Positions 12,601-26,500 of a DNA stretch of 64,000 bases are shown piece by piece (positions within the stretch are counted from its first letter, which is position 1; the number at the start of each line of letters is the position of its first letter). Under the pieces are notes generated by a model. The model searched no databases, was not told where the DNA came from, and saw nothing but the letters and a program-made list of their open reading frames with translations. Origin of the DNA: Centropus unirufus (Eukaryota > Chordata > Aves > Cuculiformes > Centropidae); contig VYZI01000136.1 in NCBI GenBank assembly GCA_013397695.1, forward strand, positions 1,989,710 through 2,053,709, written 5' to 3'. The translations under genes were made by a program, and so were the position numbers.

Positions 12601-15600
12601 TCCAATAATATGCCTCCAAGGCCATGCTTCCTAGAGATGACAGCACTGCCAAAACAGTGCCAGCCCACAGGGCTGCAACACCACTTCAGTTCAAGACGGG
12701 AAAAATTGACTCTTTAAAGGGCTGCTCCTCTGTCATTGGATCCCTTTCGCATACAAGCTACAAAGCAAATCACTCTCAAAGTATTCTGAATTTTCCTAGA
12801 AGCCACCCCAAAATCTTGTATTCCTCTAAATAAGCGGTTAACCATTTCCTTACCATGAAAGACTGGGAGAGAGTGCAACCAGAGAATCTCATATAATGGT
12901 TTGGATTGGAAGGGATCTTATAATTTATTCACTTCCACCCCCCCTAGCACGGGCAGGGAACACCTCTCACTGGATCAGGCTGCTCAAAGCCCCATCCAGC
13001 CTGGTCTTGAACACCACCAGGGATAGGGTATCCATGACTTCCTCTGTGCAACCTGTGTCAGTGCCTCACCACCCACCTGACAGTGCTTGGACAGTAATGA
13101 AAGACTTAGCAACACTCAGCACATTCTCAAGCCACTGAGAAACTCACTGTCATCATTACCGATTTTTATCTGGAAAAGTTTTATCCATTGAGCTGGAGTT
13201 CAAGGCTTCTCATACCTATAAAGTAGTTTTTCCCAGATCTTCTATGAAGAGCTCTATTTACACTGACATATGCACCTGAATCCAAATACCCCAAACACCA
13301 GTAAAACTGAGTGAAGAATTTCCAGTGTAGTTTAGGTCAATGTACAGGCACAAACAGTCAATAACACCTTTACAAATCAGTCTGAGCTGGTTTAATGAGA
13401 GTAAACAGAGATAAAATCAGATTTAAACAGGTGCTATAGAGCAGGTCTGATGCAAATGCACCTGAAAAATGGCGCACAGAGCAGAGAAAAAGTGCCTTTG
13501 AGCAGACTGTAGGCACTGGCACAGGTTGCCCAGAGAAGACATGGATGCCCCTTCCCTGGAGGTGCTCAAGGCCAGGTTGGATTGGTCTTTGAGCAACTTG
13601 ATCCTGTGGGAGGTGTCCCTCTCCTTGCAGGGTGACTGGAACTGAATGGACTTTAATGTCTCTTCCAACTCAAATCATTCTAAAGACTGTATGATTAAGC
13701 CTGGTTTCATTGTGTTATAACCCACTTATCTGGAACAAGGGATAAGCTATGTCCCAGTACTTTTATTATAAGACCGAGTCACTTCTACCCATGCATCATG
13801 CAGCACCTCAAGCTTTTCTTCAAATCTAAGGTATTATTTTACTTACTCAACTCCTGTTCCCTACCATAGCACTTACAGCTTCCACTCCTGTTCTAATTGC
13901 AGAATCCAGATACAAATATAATACAAACCGGGACTGCAGTCCCTACTCGACACCTGCAAATATTTGTAAGAGACGAAAAAGTTCTTTGGCGCACATGGAG
14001 AAATTCCAACTTGTGCCAGACTGCAGGTAAAACTCAGCACAAGAGCCACTTTTGAAGAAAAGTTTCCTTCAAGTGGCCCTTAGCTAAGTTCTCACCAAGG
14101 ATAAATTCTGAAAGGATAAATAGTCAGAGCCTCGAAAACCTAAGAATCATAGAATGGTTTGAGGCTGGAATGGACTTTAAAGATCACCCAGTTCCACCAC
14201 CCCCTGCCATGGGCAGGGAGACCACCCACTGCATCAGGCTTCTCAAAGCCTCATCCAACCTGGCCTTGAACTCTTCCAGGGATGAGGCAGCCACAAGTTC
14301 TCTGGGAAACCTGAGCCAGGACCTCTCTACCCTCACAGTAAAACATTTCTTCCTAAATAAAAAATTACTCCAAAAGACGTGGTGAGATATTTTCAGCTAA
14401 GTCAAGGCTAGTTTGGCCAAAACCTTCAAGGTCCTTTTTGGTCTAATTTGAGCTAAATTTGATTCGCCTTTGGTTTGGCCAATAAGCCGAAAAAAACCCT
14501 ATTTTAACCCAGGATTACTCAGACAAGGAAATGCTGGGCTATGACTTAATGAGATGCCAGGTTGTGTTTTCAGCAATTTTATCTTGATCCTCCAATAACT
14601 GAGCTCATAAAAAGGGCATTTAAATTATAGCATGCAACCCTGCTTTGCTGTCATCCTCTCTTTTCAGGCTGTCTATAGAGCAGCATTGAGCGTGGCACTT
14701 GGCTGGTGAGAACTGGCATTGCTCCACAAAAATCACAGATACACAGACTCACACATGCCACAGGTCTGCCCCACACCCAAGATGTTATCAGAGTAATAAC
14801 ACATTTCTCAGACAAACCATAAAAAAGGGTCAAACTATGGAGACCTAAGAGAAACAGAAGCCCTCTTTAAACAGGGCAAGAGAGGAAGTTAATTCAGAAA
14901 CAAATTATCCCCTGCAGTAAGAAAAAGTGCCCAGCAGAGGTGATCAGCTAGCCAGCCTTTTCCTGTCCCCATGCAGAACAATGGCACTTCTTTTTCTCAT
15001 CCACTGCAAATAAATCTTCCTCCATGGAGCAGCTCCAGGCACAGGTTCTCAGAAACCAGAATTTGCAAGCGAGGAATGAAGTTGCAACCAGCAAGGCAGC
15101 TCACCCACAGCTTGGCACAGGCTTATTTCAGCAACAAAGTTCCTCCAAGCTGGAAATCACTTCAGATTGGTAAATGCACTTAGCTGAGCTCTATCCTCAT
15201 TAGTAGCTAATCCCTGTAGCGAAAAGTATTTCTCCAGGTCAATGCATAAGGAGACACCACTTCTTCCCTGTACACATGCTGCAGGCACTGCAACAAGTCA
15301 TTCTTTTCTCCAGCAGATCTCCTTTGAGACCCAAATTTCTAATGAAGAGTTTGAGAACTCCTTCTCCAGCACCACCTGGGAGAGCCCAACAGGAGTGGTT
15401 ACAGGCACTTAAAAGAAAATTAGTTATTTTGAACCCAAGAACAACTTGAAAGATTCATTTTGGAGAAGAGGTTCTTGTTTACAAGACTTCAATTCTTGTA
15501 ATCATTCCTCTAAAGGAGAATACTGGCTTAAAATAGTTGCACTGCTGAATTTCCAATAGCATCCCATCTTTTTTCTTTGAAAGAAATTGTCCTATTCTGA

Positions 15601-18600
15601 GGAATACACAGTAACTGATGTATCCCCATTTGAAATGTTTCAATATCTAAACCACCAGTGTCACTTTTCTATAGACCCATGAATCTCTGGGTCTGGACAA
15701 ACACTGAAATGTGTGAAATAGGCTTTGCTTTCCCTTTTGTTGAGAGATGCATCAGTAACATGCTTCACACAACCATCAGCTACTCATGAAATCCAAGAAG
15801 TCGCTACCCTTAAACTTGACTTTATTTGAATAGCAGTCTTGCACGCTATCCAAAATTACCTCACAATACCTGTTCTACGAAAATCCGGGTAGCCTTTCAG
15901 TTAAGCTTCTCCACAGCAATGACCCATTAGGAAAGAGTAAGCAATTTTATGGCAACAAGGAGCACATAAACCACCAAACTGCTCTTTGCTGGTAAAGAGG
16001 TTTTTTTCCTCTGCTTTGCCTATTAAAGTAGCTTTAACAAATCAGTTAAACACACTTAAGTCCTTCATCAGTACACTTTCCTTATTGGTGCAGTCAAAGG
16101 AAATGGTTCTTCAACTACTCAATCCAGGATACAAAGAAGCTTGCTTTAATGTTTTTCTAAGAATTCAGCTTTGGAAGAATACAATTTTATCTGTCTCCTG
16201 GCAAGAATATAGCCTGGAAGTTGCTGTGGTGGGGAATTCCACTCAGTTCAGGGAGTATTTATTCAATAACCCACGCTGCTGGTGTTTCTCTTATGAGGTC
16301 AACAAGGAAATGGGTCAACCAGCAGCCAGTTGAGTTACTTTAACACCCTCAGCACCAGGTATCCTTCACTAAAAAGGAAACAACACAAGACATCAGGCAT
16401 CTCCTTGTCAGATATCAAAAGCAGCAAGTCGGTGTCATAGTCTTGTGACGAGAGCCACTTCTTCATATACTCTCCATTGGAGAAAGGGTCCACATCCAGG
16501 TCCTTTTCAGCTGGACAGATTTCCAGCCACTCTTCCCCCAAGCCTATAGCACTTGGGGTCCAGGACCCTCTGAGGATCCCTCTCACCCTCAATCACATCG
16601 ACACTCCTTTCCTCATTTGGTGTCAATCTGCACAACCCTCAAAATCCTACACAAGTTTTTTCTTTCCGACTCTAATGTAATTTTTTTTCTTCAGTATTTC
16701 CCATCTAAATCAAAGCAGAAGCAGTGCTACTCTATCTCTGAGATGCCCTTCCTCATTAATATAATCCTATCATGACATTCAAGCCTATCTCACCCACTAG
16801 AAATAAAGTTTAAGGTGCACAGAAAAGAGCAGCACTAATTTAAACGTGGCAAAGAGCATTAGACTAGATGCAAGGATGAAGAACAGCAGATATCTTAAAG
16901 GTTCTTCCCACTCAAACGGAAGATTTTCTCATCAACAAATTCCTTTTACTTCAGAGTTTTGGAAGTTGTTTTGCAATCTGACTTCAAGAAAAATGTGAGA
17001 TCTAAAAATATGGTTCACAATCTGTTGCACAATAGCTACAGCAGAAATACAGCTCAATAATTACATAATTATAGTTAATAACTCATCACTGCTTTCCCAC
17101 CACTTTCTTCTTCTTCAGAGAAACAAAAGGAAGCAACAAGGAAAGTTTTACACAAGACCCCTTCAGGCTGTAAGCTTGTTTTTCAACTCGTGTCTTGTCA
17201 TGGAAGCTAGAATTACTCACATGGATGCATTTAAAGCTTTGGCACAATTCCTACAGAAAGGCTGAACCTACCCTTTTCAGCTTCACGTATGTGATCACAA
17301 CATCTGTATCATGACCTGCATAAATGCTTTGTTATCAAGTTAATGCTCTCCAAAGCCCTCCACAGAGCCACGTCTCATGCCACCATAAGAAACTTCCACC
17401 CTAAATCCTTCCTGGAATAGGATCTACACATCCTTGGTTGCTGCTATCCCAGCTGTAGCAACCCAGTGGGGAGAAAACTGCTTAAAAGCCCTCTTGGTTG
17501 ATCATTACTGAGACCATTTTACTGTATAAACTCAGGTTCTTGTGCGAGATGCTCTGTACATACCACAAGAGTAGAGGTGACAGCAGCACACACAGCACAG
17601 ACATCATCCAGTTCACTTACTTCAGACAACAGAGCCCCGATATGCAATAGTTACCCTTTTTACTTGGGGACAACAGTTTACTCTTTCATAGAAGATTAGA
17701 AAAAAGGGTGCATTTTTGTTGCTGTTTGTTATTGCAGGTTTTCTAAAAATCATCTCCTTCCAAGGCAGATGCTCTTTTTTTTTCCAGCCATAAGCAAAGG
17801 ATAGGAGAACTGCTAGGAGAAGGAAAGCTACCGTGACAGTTGTCCTAGCAAACTGGCTGTGAAGGCTAAAATATGCAGAAGGATTCCCTAAGCCTTTAGC
17901 ACCTATCCAACATATCCTAGTAATTTTTCTGGGAATGCAGAGATTTCTTGAGAATTTGACTTAGAGACTGCATATGCATAAAGCAACAGAGAGGAGTCTG
18001 ATTGCATTACTTTGGTTGGCTTCTAGCCCTCCCTCTAAAGGGGCAGTTCAGCTCACCCAACATTCTTGACTTTGGGACAATAGTTTCAAAACTTAGTTTT
18101 GGGTAAGTGGAAGCTGGGGTGAGGACACCACGTCTTGTAAATCCCAGGTGACAGAGTCCTTTATCTTAAGGATCTGTTCCAATGAATGCTGGAGTGTTGA
18201 CAATTAATCAGGGTTTGGATTAATTGTTGGACAAAGTAATCTGTCTGAACAGTGTTGGAATTTCTGACTTCAATTTTTCAATTACAATGTTTAGATATTT
18301 TCATCAAAGGACATAAGAAATCTCTTGGTACAAATTCCCAGACTTTGGCAGGAAAAGCAGTCCATGAACCAGTTTGCTTGTCCGTTTTAGAAGCTCTTCT
18401 CATTATCATTTCTCAATAATTAGCATTTTCTGGCTCAGATTTTTCAGCATTCTTTGCTTGTTAACACCAGATTTCGATAGCATCCAGCAGCTTAATGCCC
18501 TTTTAGAGATGGTTGGTCATTTCTGCTCAGGCTGCTCCTTGACCATTTGCAAAGAGGAGTAGCCCAGTGCTGAGACTGAGATCTCACAGGCCATAATGAA

Positions 18601-21600
18601 TGGAGAGGGCATCACCATCTCGACTAACAAGACCATATTCTGACCTGCTGTTCTTCCCAGCAGCAGAATTAGTTAGAAATTTTGAGCAGCCCCAGTGAAT
18701 TCTGCTAATCTAACCCAGGTACGTACTTACATGATACAGAGCCAGGACTGCTGATACTGCACCCCCGTGACTGTCGCTGTGACCCCTTGAATTGTATCTG
18801 ATAAGAGGTGAACTGGGAAAAGAAGAGAGAGAAACATTACAAGATGTCCGTGTTTGGTTTGCAACTGCAAATAATATCTCCTTTCAAATGGAAGCTGAAT
18901 ACTAATACCAAGCATACTTATTTATCTACACAGTGGATTTATGCAAGGAGAGGGGGCAATAACAAAAAAAGATGGAAACATATCTCCTGATGCTTATGAA
19001 TTATGTCCTTAAACTATTTACAGCATGAAAAACCAGCTGCTTTCTCTTCCCAACATCAACCTACTGCAATATTAGATTATTAGATTAGCGTTATTCAACA
19101 GACATACAAGGCAGAACTGGAAGAGGTGTCATCTTCTGACTCCTCTCCTCCCTGTCTCTCCCTCAACCTAACTACAGTTCTGAGATTATTTTATGGCATT
19201 ATTTAGTTCTAATTTATTGGCAGAAAGCCTACAATTAAAGGTATTATGAATGCAAAGCTCTAAGATAGGTAGCAAGAAGTAACCAAAGCATGAGCATGCT
19301 TACTACATGCTCAGGACTTGCCATATCAAAAATATTTAAACAAATTCACTGAGGCTGTGACAGTTACATTTGAGGTGCGATGTACATGTTTGTTTATTCA
19401 TTCCTGTTGACTCTGAAACATCATGGGTGCCTACAGAGAAACAATGCTTAGTTAAGCTTCTTTACATCTTGGGCTAAAAGGTAGCACTTTAGACTGAACA
19501 ATGACATTGGTCGATAGCTTAAGGTGATAGATGAGCCAACAGCGTTGGCTAGGGATACCCTAGTTGAGTTTCTGGAGGAAAACAAAAGGGCCTCTCACCC
19601 TTACCAGTGAGCAACATGAAGGCTCAGCCCTCCCCAACCAATTACTTGTTCAAAGCAGTTAAACTTCCCCAGCCTATGCAAATTCAGATTCACAAGGCAA
19701 AGGAGCCATTTCTGAAGAGGCATCAACAAGTGTCTCTTAACTGAAGAGCACCAGGCACTTGTCTAAGGACAAGACAACCTAGTAAGTCCAAACAGACAAG
19801 ACACTTTGTGATGGAGTAGTCTCACCCCAGATAATGCCACTATGGGTCATCTTAACGAAACGGGGGCAAGACTCAACAAAAACAAACACCTAAAACACAT
19901 GAGACCTTGCAGCCTGGGTGAAACTGAAAAATAAGTCCCCAGCGTCACACATGATATGCGTATCTGGGGACCATGCAATAGTAAATATTCAACACACCAC
20001 CAATGCAAAGGAGAACAACAGTAACCCACAGGCGAAAGCAAAATCAAGAGTTCATTACCATTCCCTTCTCGTGGGGTTCCTGAATCCGTGAATAAAGTGC
20101 TCATGATTCTTTCAAAGTTGCAGCTTGGCTCTGTGTTCTCAGGATCCTCAGCAAAGTGTCTCAGCATCTCTCGAAGAACATCATCCAAAGAGGTGGCTGT
20201 TTCATCAAGGATGATGCTGGCTCTGGCCAAGAACCCATCCAGGTCTCTGTGAGCTCTGACTTCTTCCTCAAAATTCTTTAATTTCAGGTACTGTGTTAAG
20301 AAGAAGTCAGAGCATTAGATAGCTGTACACAATGCCTAGCAGCAAAGGACTGGGATCTGTGTAGTTCATAAGCAGGCAGTTTTGTCGAGGTTATTGTCAC
20401 CTAATCAAAGTAATTCTGCAACTTTGACCATTCAGAACACATCATAATAGAAAATGAGTATTATTTTACACTATTAATACATGGAAGGCTTGCATATTCA
20501 AGGATTATCCCAAGAGAGCCTAGATAGGTGAATGTGTAGGCACTATTTAGACCCTGACATTGAAAGCAGAATCGAAAAAAATAGTTTTGTTGAATAAAAA
20601 ACAAAAGTCACTCTAAAAGCAAAAATACTTAAGGCAGTATTTAAAATCTTTTGTTACATTTAAATAATTCAGGAAATTTTCATAAACATGGAAGAAGTGG
20701 ACTCCAAGCTCAGTGGCATAATGAGCCATTTCTTCCTTTGTGCATAACATTTACCTCAGGAGGGGCTCTTTATCAGGGAGTGGAGAGATAGGATGAAGGA
20801 GAATGGTTTTCATTTCTAAGAGGGGAGGTCTACCTGAGATATTAGGTAGTGAATTTTTCCTGAGAGGGTGGTGAAGCCCTAGCACAGGTTGCCCAGGGAA
20901 CCTGTGGATGCTCCAGCCCTGGATGTGTTCAAGACCAGGTTGGATGGGGCTTTGACAACCCGACTGAGTGGAAGGTGTTGCTGCCCATGGCAAGGGGGTC
21001 AGTACTGGATGGGCTTTCAAGGCCCTTTCCAACCTAAACCATTCCATAATTCTATGAATCAATTAGAAAAATAAAAAAAGACCGCAGAGACCAAAGCTGT
21101 CTTAACTCTGGTGGTTCCCTCTGCTGTCCCAGACTTGTTCACCTTAAGATGGAAGAAATAGCCATGCTGTATTACAGAATCTCACCTCCTTTCTGCATAA
21201 AGTTTGCTAATTGAGTGATCAAGTAAACATTATTTCCTATTTCAGACCTTGGAAATTCACACACGTGGTTAGGACTCTCAGTAGTGTCAGGAGGCACTGA
21301 CAGTCCTAGCCTTAAGCTCTTGCAGAGGACAAGTGAGGAAATGGGAACTGCCCTTTGTTATATGGCTCTTCCTTCTGACAGGAAACCAGTCAGGCTTGAA
21401 TTCCTGATGCTGAGGACCAGATTGTCAAGGTACACTTAAATCCTCAGTTCCCCTCAAGCTTAGCAGGAATCAAGCTCTGAACTGTTTTTTACAAGGCTGA
21501 TACCAAAGTTGCCTCCACAACAACGACCTTGGCACGTTCCCCCCATGTTACTGGACCATCCCAGAGCCCGAGTCATGGATACTCTCCGCTCACACAGACC

Positions 21601-23568
21601 CTCTCTACCATTTCCATTTATAGCCTAGACAGGAGGAAAAAATGCTAATATCTCACTAATTACTGTAATTATCACAGCAACTATCAAGTTGTCAGAACAC
21701 ATCCATTGCAATTAGCACTGTTTTACTTTGCATCAATCATTTCTTACACAACATCCTGGAGAGGGAGGTTTCTCTGAAGAATTTCAGCTCCCACCCCAAA
21801 GGCTTTGTTGCCAACTGCTCTTAGGAGAGGAGATGGTGACACAGCTACACTACAACTCTCCCTAAAAGAGATCACAGCACTGCAAGCAGCCAAGTCAGTC
21901 TCAAATTATCACTGCGTGAGGGCAGTTTAAAACACCGATCATCTGGATATGACCAGCAAGCATTTCCCAAAGGTAGCCCATTCCAGCTTGTCCAGCATGC
22001 AGAGTCCAACCTAGGATGTAGGCTCAAACAGCAAAGACTTCAGATGACTTAGGATTGAACAAGGTGGATGACAAATGCACCCATGTATATATGAGGAATT
22101 TAAGAGCATCAGGAGTGCTGCAGAGCTTTCAAAAAAAACAAGAGTGCCTTTGTGTCACCCACTTCTCCCCTGCATGAGAGAAGCCACCAGAACAGCGGAA
22201 GGAGAGGGTTGAGGGACAGCAGAAATGAATCAAAAGGCATTTGAGAAGAGGGCTATTATCTGCCTACATCATCTCAATCAACACCAATCTTTCAGCGAGA
22301 TGTATACGACAGCATTGTTTTCTTGTTGTGACAGGACAGCACTGTCAGCAGCTTACTGCAAGTCAGGAGGCTTCAGCTCCAGCCCTGTGACAGGCTTGAG
22401 GTTAATGCCGTGGGTAAATAATTTTCCATGCCTCTGTTCTATTTTATTCCCCTACTTCTGGTCTTTTACAGGACACAGGAGCAATACCCTTCCTTATTAT
22501 CACTCCCACAACTCTGGGGAACATGTGCATGTTAAACATGGCAAGGCAATCTGGCACCATGAAAGGTTATAAATGCATTGCTGCAAGACAAACCAAAATC
22601 AAATTGTGGAAGCGCTAGTACAGCAACACCTCAGAAAGAGCTCAAACAGAACTGTTCCAGTCAAGATGCCTGATTGTTTCAGGAGAGATTAATGATCCAA
22701 GCATTTTTAGCTAGGTAGTCAAGTCACACCAATATAGTTGATGTTGGAAACTTGACACTGGATACTGCTTAGACCAGACAGTTACCCAATAGTCATTTTA
22801 AGAGCATTATGTATCCTTGATTGCAAAGCTGCGCATTGCATTATGTTCTTGAAGAGAGGAGGAACACGTTGAAACAGCCTCTCCTAACTTTTTTTTAGCC
22901 TGGTCTCTTGGCCAAAGTCAAGCACTCTATCTGTGCAAAAGAAAGCTCTTATAACTCATTAAGGCAGCCCAAAATGCAAATTCTCCGCTGGGTGGCTGCT
23001 CTGAAGACCACCTGCACTTACAGGCACTGCAAGAACTTCATAAGAAGGGGTGTCCCAAAAGGACATCCTGAGCAGAGTTCTACCTGTGCGGTTGCCATGA
23101 TCACTTGGACTGATTCCCACAGGAAAACACTGTGATGATGATTAAATAGTTCACACCACGTCAAGGGGTTTCTCCTTATTTATGCCTTTCTAGTGCCATG
23201 CCAGATAGCAACTGGTCCAAGACAGATTGCACTGCCAGCACTCCTGAAGGGTCAGAAAAACCACAGGCTACCACCAGAGACTGGGACAATCTAACAAGCT
23301 TAAAAGCTTTTAACAAGCTTCTTAAAAGCTTCTGACCTGACCACTTTTCGGCTAGTGATTCCCTCTTCCCAGACACCTGAGGTCATCTCCTCTTTGACTC
23401 AGGTCCCAGCTTCCTTTGTATATGGAGCACAAAATTTCCACTCAGCCTCCCCTGGCAATGGTATCATTTCTCAGGTGCTGCTAAAGCATCCCGACCTTCC
23501 TTGCTCAATAGCACACTAAAATGCTCAAGTGTGAACTACAGGCCACAAATGCAGGAGTCCTACAGCTC

Positions 23569-23599
<31 letters not shown>

Positions 23600-26500
23600 A
23601 GAAGAGACACTTAAACAGCAGTTTCCAACTATTTCCTATCGGTGGCAGATCCTGCATTTGGGCTGAGAATTTGCACTTGAAGTGTTTGAGTTCTTAAGTT
23701 ACTTTCAGTCAATTGTATATGATTTGGAGAACCATGGAATAGCTTATCTTACCTGCCATGACTTAATATAAAACAATGTTTGTTTGTTTTTTTTTTTGTT
23801 GGCAATGGGTTTTGCTTTGGGGTCTTCTGGTTTATGTTGTTTGTTGTTTTTTTTCTTTATGTTTTGGGTTTCCTCAGCTTAGGGGGAAGGTTTCTTCTAC
23901 TATAGCTGTTTAACATTCTTCCCCCTACTAACTCAGCCTGCTGGAACACCCCCATGCATGGAGTTATTGAAGGACTCATTGGATGAGCAACCTAATGCAG
24001 TCGGAGGTGTCCCTGCCCATGGCAGCTGGGTTGTAACTGGATGATCTTTAAGGTCCCTTCCAACCCAAACCATTTTGCGATTCTATGATACGCCTTCTCA
24101 GGATTTGAGCAATCTTAGAGACCTAAAGCCTGGCAGAGTTAAAGAGCTCTTTGGGATTCCCCAAAAAGCCTCCAGGGCTTTGGTGCACAGATTTCAGAAC
24201 CCAAGCTACAACCATCAATGAAGCCTGCAATATATGATTTATCAGGACTATTGATGCTACAGGTTTCCATGCAGAGCCAACCCTTCCAACCAGCAGATGA
24301 AGCAAGAATCAAGGCAACTTAAAGCACCATGAGCCATGCCTCAGCCCCAAAGACCAAGACTTCATATATTATTAAATATCAACCCACTTCCTCTCTGCAT
24401 ACTTTGTGTACTTTCATAGTCAAGCGTTTGCAACAATACAGCCTATACATGAGCATTTTGCATTTTTACTTTATCATTATTGAGTCACGGTCTTGAGAGC
24501 AAGCATAAACTAAGCACTGTCTCCTAATCATATTCCTAGACTGCGTGTTTCCAGGGAATTCCCTCCTGCTGAACCTCGTGAAGGCAGATCTGATTAGCTG
24601 GCATAAACAGGAAACCAAATCACAGCAATGTCTACTGGGTGTTTCTGCTTTCAGTTGCAGAGGAGGATCAGCAGCCTGAACCTTTACGGTGCATGCTTGG
24701 ATCCCTTCGAACGCAGCTGCAGATAAGAAAGCAAGACATTAACATGTCAAGGACTAGTCTGAGATAAAAAAAACAACAGTGGAACAATCAGAATTACAGA
24801 GAAGCTGGAGAATGAGCACCACATGGCTTTTTAGGTTTAAAGATAAAAGAAATCACCTCCCCACCTCTACCGAGTGTTTTGAGTTCCTTTTCTCTAGTCC
24901 TTGATGATGAAAAAGTAATAAACGGATCACACAGCATTCCTACTTACCTTCCTTGATGTGTGCAGTAACACGCAGCCAGCGCTTTCATTTTCAGCTGGAA
25001 AAAGGGAGATAAAAAAACCAATCAGAAATGTGTTACTATTGCAGGTAACTGACAGGCAGAAGGAACCAAGCAAAAAGCTTAGAACAAGGTGAGGTAATCC
25101 CTCTTGGCACAGCGTGATCTCTAGAGAAAAGCAGAGATTCAGTTTTTCCAACACATTTCCCAGTTTGGAAGCATAAACCAATTGTGGAAGCAGCCCTTGA
25201 CATTATCTGATCACACCAGGTTTGTGTTTTGCAGCTTTTTTTGGTGTATGGGTTTTTTTGCTTCTGACTCCCTGTGTTTACACTCTTCTCCCTCCACCAT
25301 CCACCTCCCCCAAAAGCCTAACTCCTAATCCTTTAGGTAATCATTTAATCCAATGCATCGTTGTTTGATAGATTGAGGCCAAGATTGCATGAATCACACT
25401 GCTTTGGAAACCATCCTTGCCCCTAAAGAGTCAACAATAACACTCAGGCACTTCCAAGGGAGCAAGCAAGGAGAGATCACACGCAGTGACTTGAAGATGA
25501 GCACATTAACGTCCTGTCAACTCAGCACACGGCCTCCATAAATCCAAGCGTAAAGAAACAGAGCTCTTGGGAAGGAAAATTGTTGTTTAGAGACTTATTA
25601 AACATCACTTAATATCTAGCAGAGTTACAGGGATGAGGATACCTAGGAAAGTCCCAGTGCAAATGGCCAAGCGCCAATGTTTTGTTAGGGTATCTATGAA
25701 ACTATTTTGGAGGGTAGAAGCTAAAAACTTAAATAAAACCCAATTTTAAATAAAACTACAAGCCTACTCTGTACTGCTTGTATCCAAGACAGCTTCTCCG
25801 GTAGCATCACCAGCGCCACTGGTACCATGGCTGTGCTGCCCCCTCTAGCTTCACCAGTACCACAGGTGGTGACTGCACATCCTTCTTCAAAGTCTCCAAA
25901 AAAACTCATTAGACTGAGCTGCTACCAAAATTATACGCGAAATACATGAGCAGTATTGTGACAGCATGGAAAAAACCCACTGAAGACCAGAAAAACCTTT
26001 CCAAGGCCAAGCTGTGGAAAAGTACAAAGATGTAACATGGAGTTACAGCTATTTTTGAGGTGTGTTTCCTTTCCAGGGCTGAACTTCCAAATCCTAACCA
26101 CCAAGAACTGCTACAATCCCATTTTCACACACAGAGGGCACCTTCAAGCCCAGCCCCACCTCTCCAAAAAATACACTGAGGACAGAACTAAAAACAAAAA
26201 AGCAATGATTTTTTTTGCATACAAATCTGCTTTAACCAAAGCCATTCCTGATCAAACAGGAATTCAAGTCATGTCTACAGTGGGGTCAGAAAGGCTGCAG
26301 CTCAAACTGAGAGTAGAGTTGACTGCAGTAGGGAAGGAAGAAATTATTGCCTTAATCTCCCTCTAAACAAAATAAATGGTTCAGAGGCTTTGGTTACATC
26401 ACCCAACTTCTCCCAAAGTTCACTTGGATGCTCTACATGTGATTAAAGGCATCGCTTAACTAGACAAGTCTGCTGGTACAACTGTCCAAGTTATTATTGC

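Larger units (their letters stand above)
9576..18730 (-). other. SLC4A11 intron e5-e6
   Basis: This 9.2 kb intron holds a T15 tract at 10690-10704 and CR1 copies at about 10815-10980 (+), 12888-13095 (-), 13500-13690 (+), 14146-14365 (-) and 16480-16575 (-). It also has a 10-bp inverted repeat at 18200-18227. The rest, including 14.4-16.4 kb and 16.6-18.7 kb, shows nothing recognisable. Confidence 0.85.
20291..24947 (-). other. SLC4A11 intron e3-e4
   Basis: This 4.7 kb intron carries two plus-strand CR1 tails (20745-21056 and about 23955-24092), a small AAGCTT-rich tandem duplication at 23292-23332, an A20 tract at 23569-23588 and T-rich sequence at 23781-23860. Nothing else is recognised. 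Confidence 0.85.
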
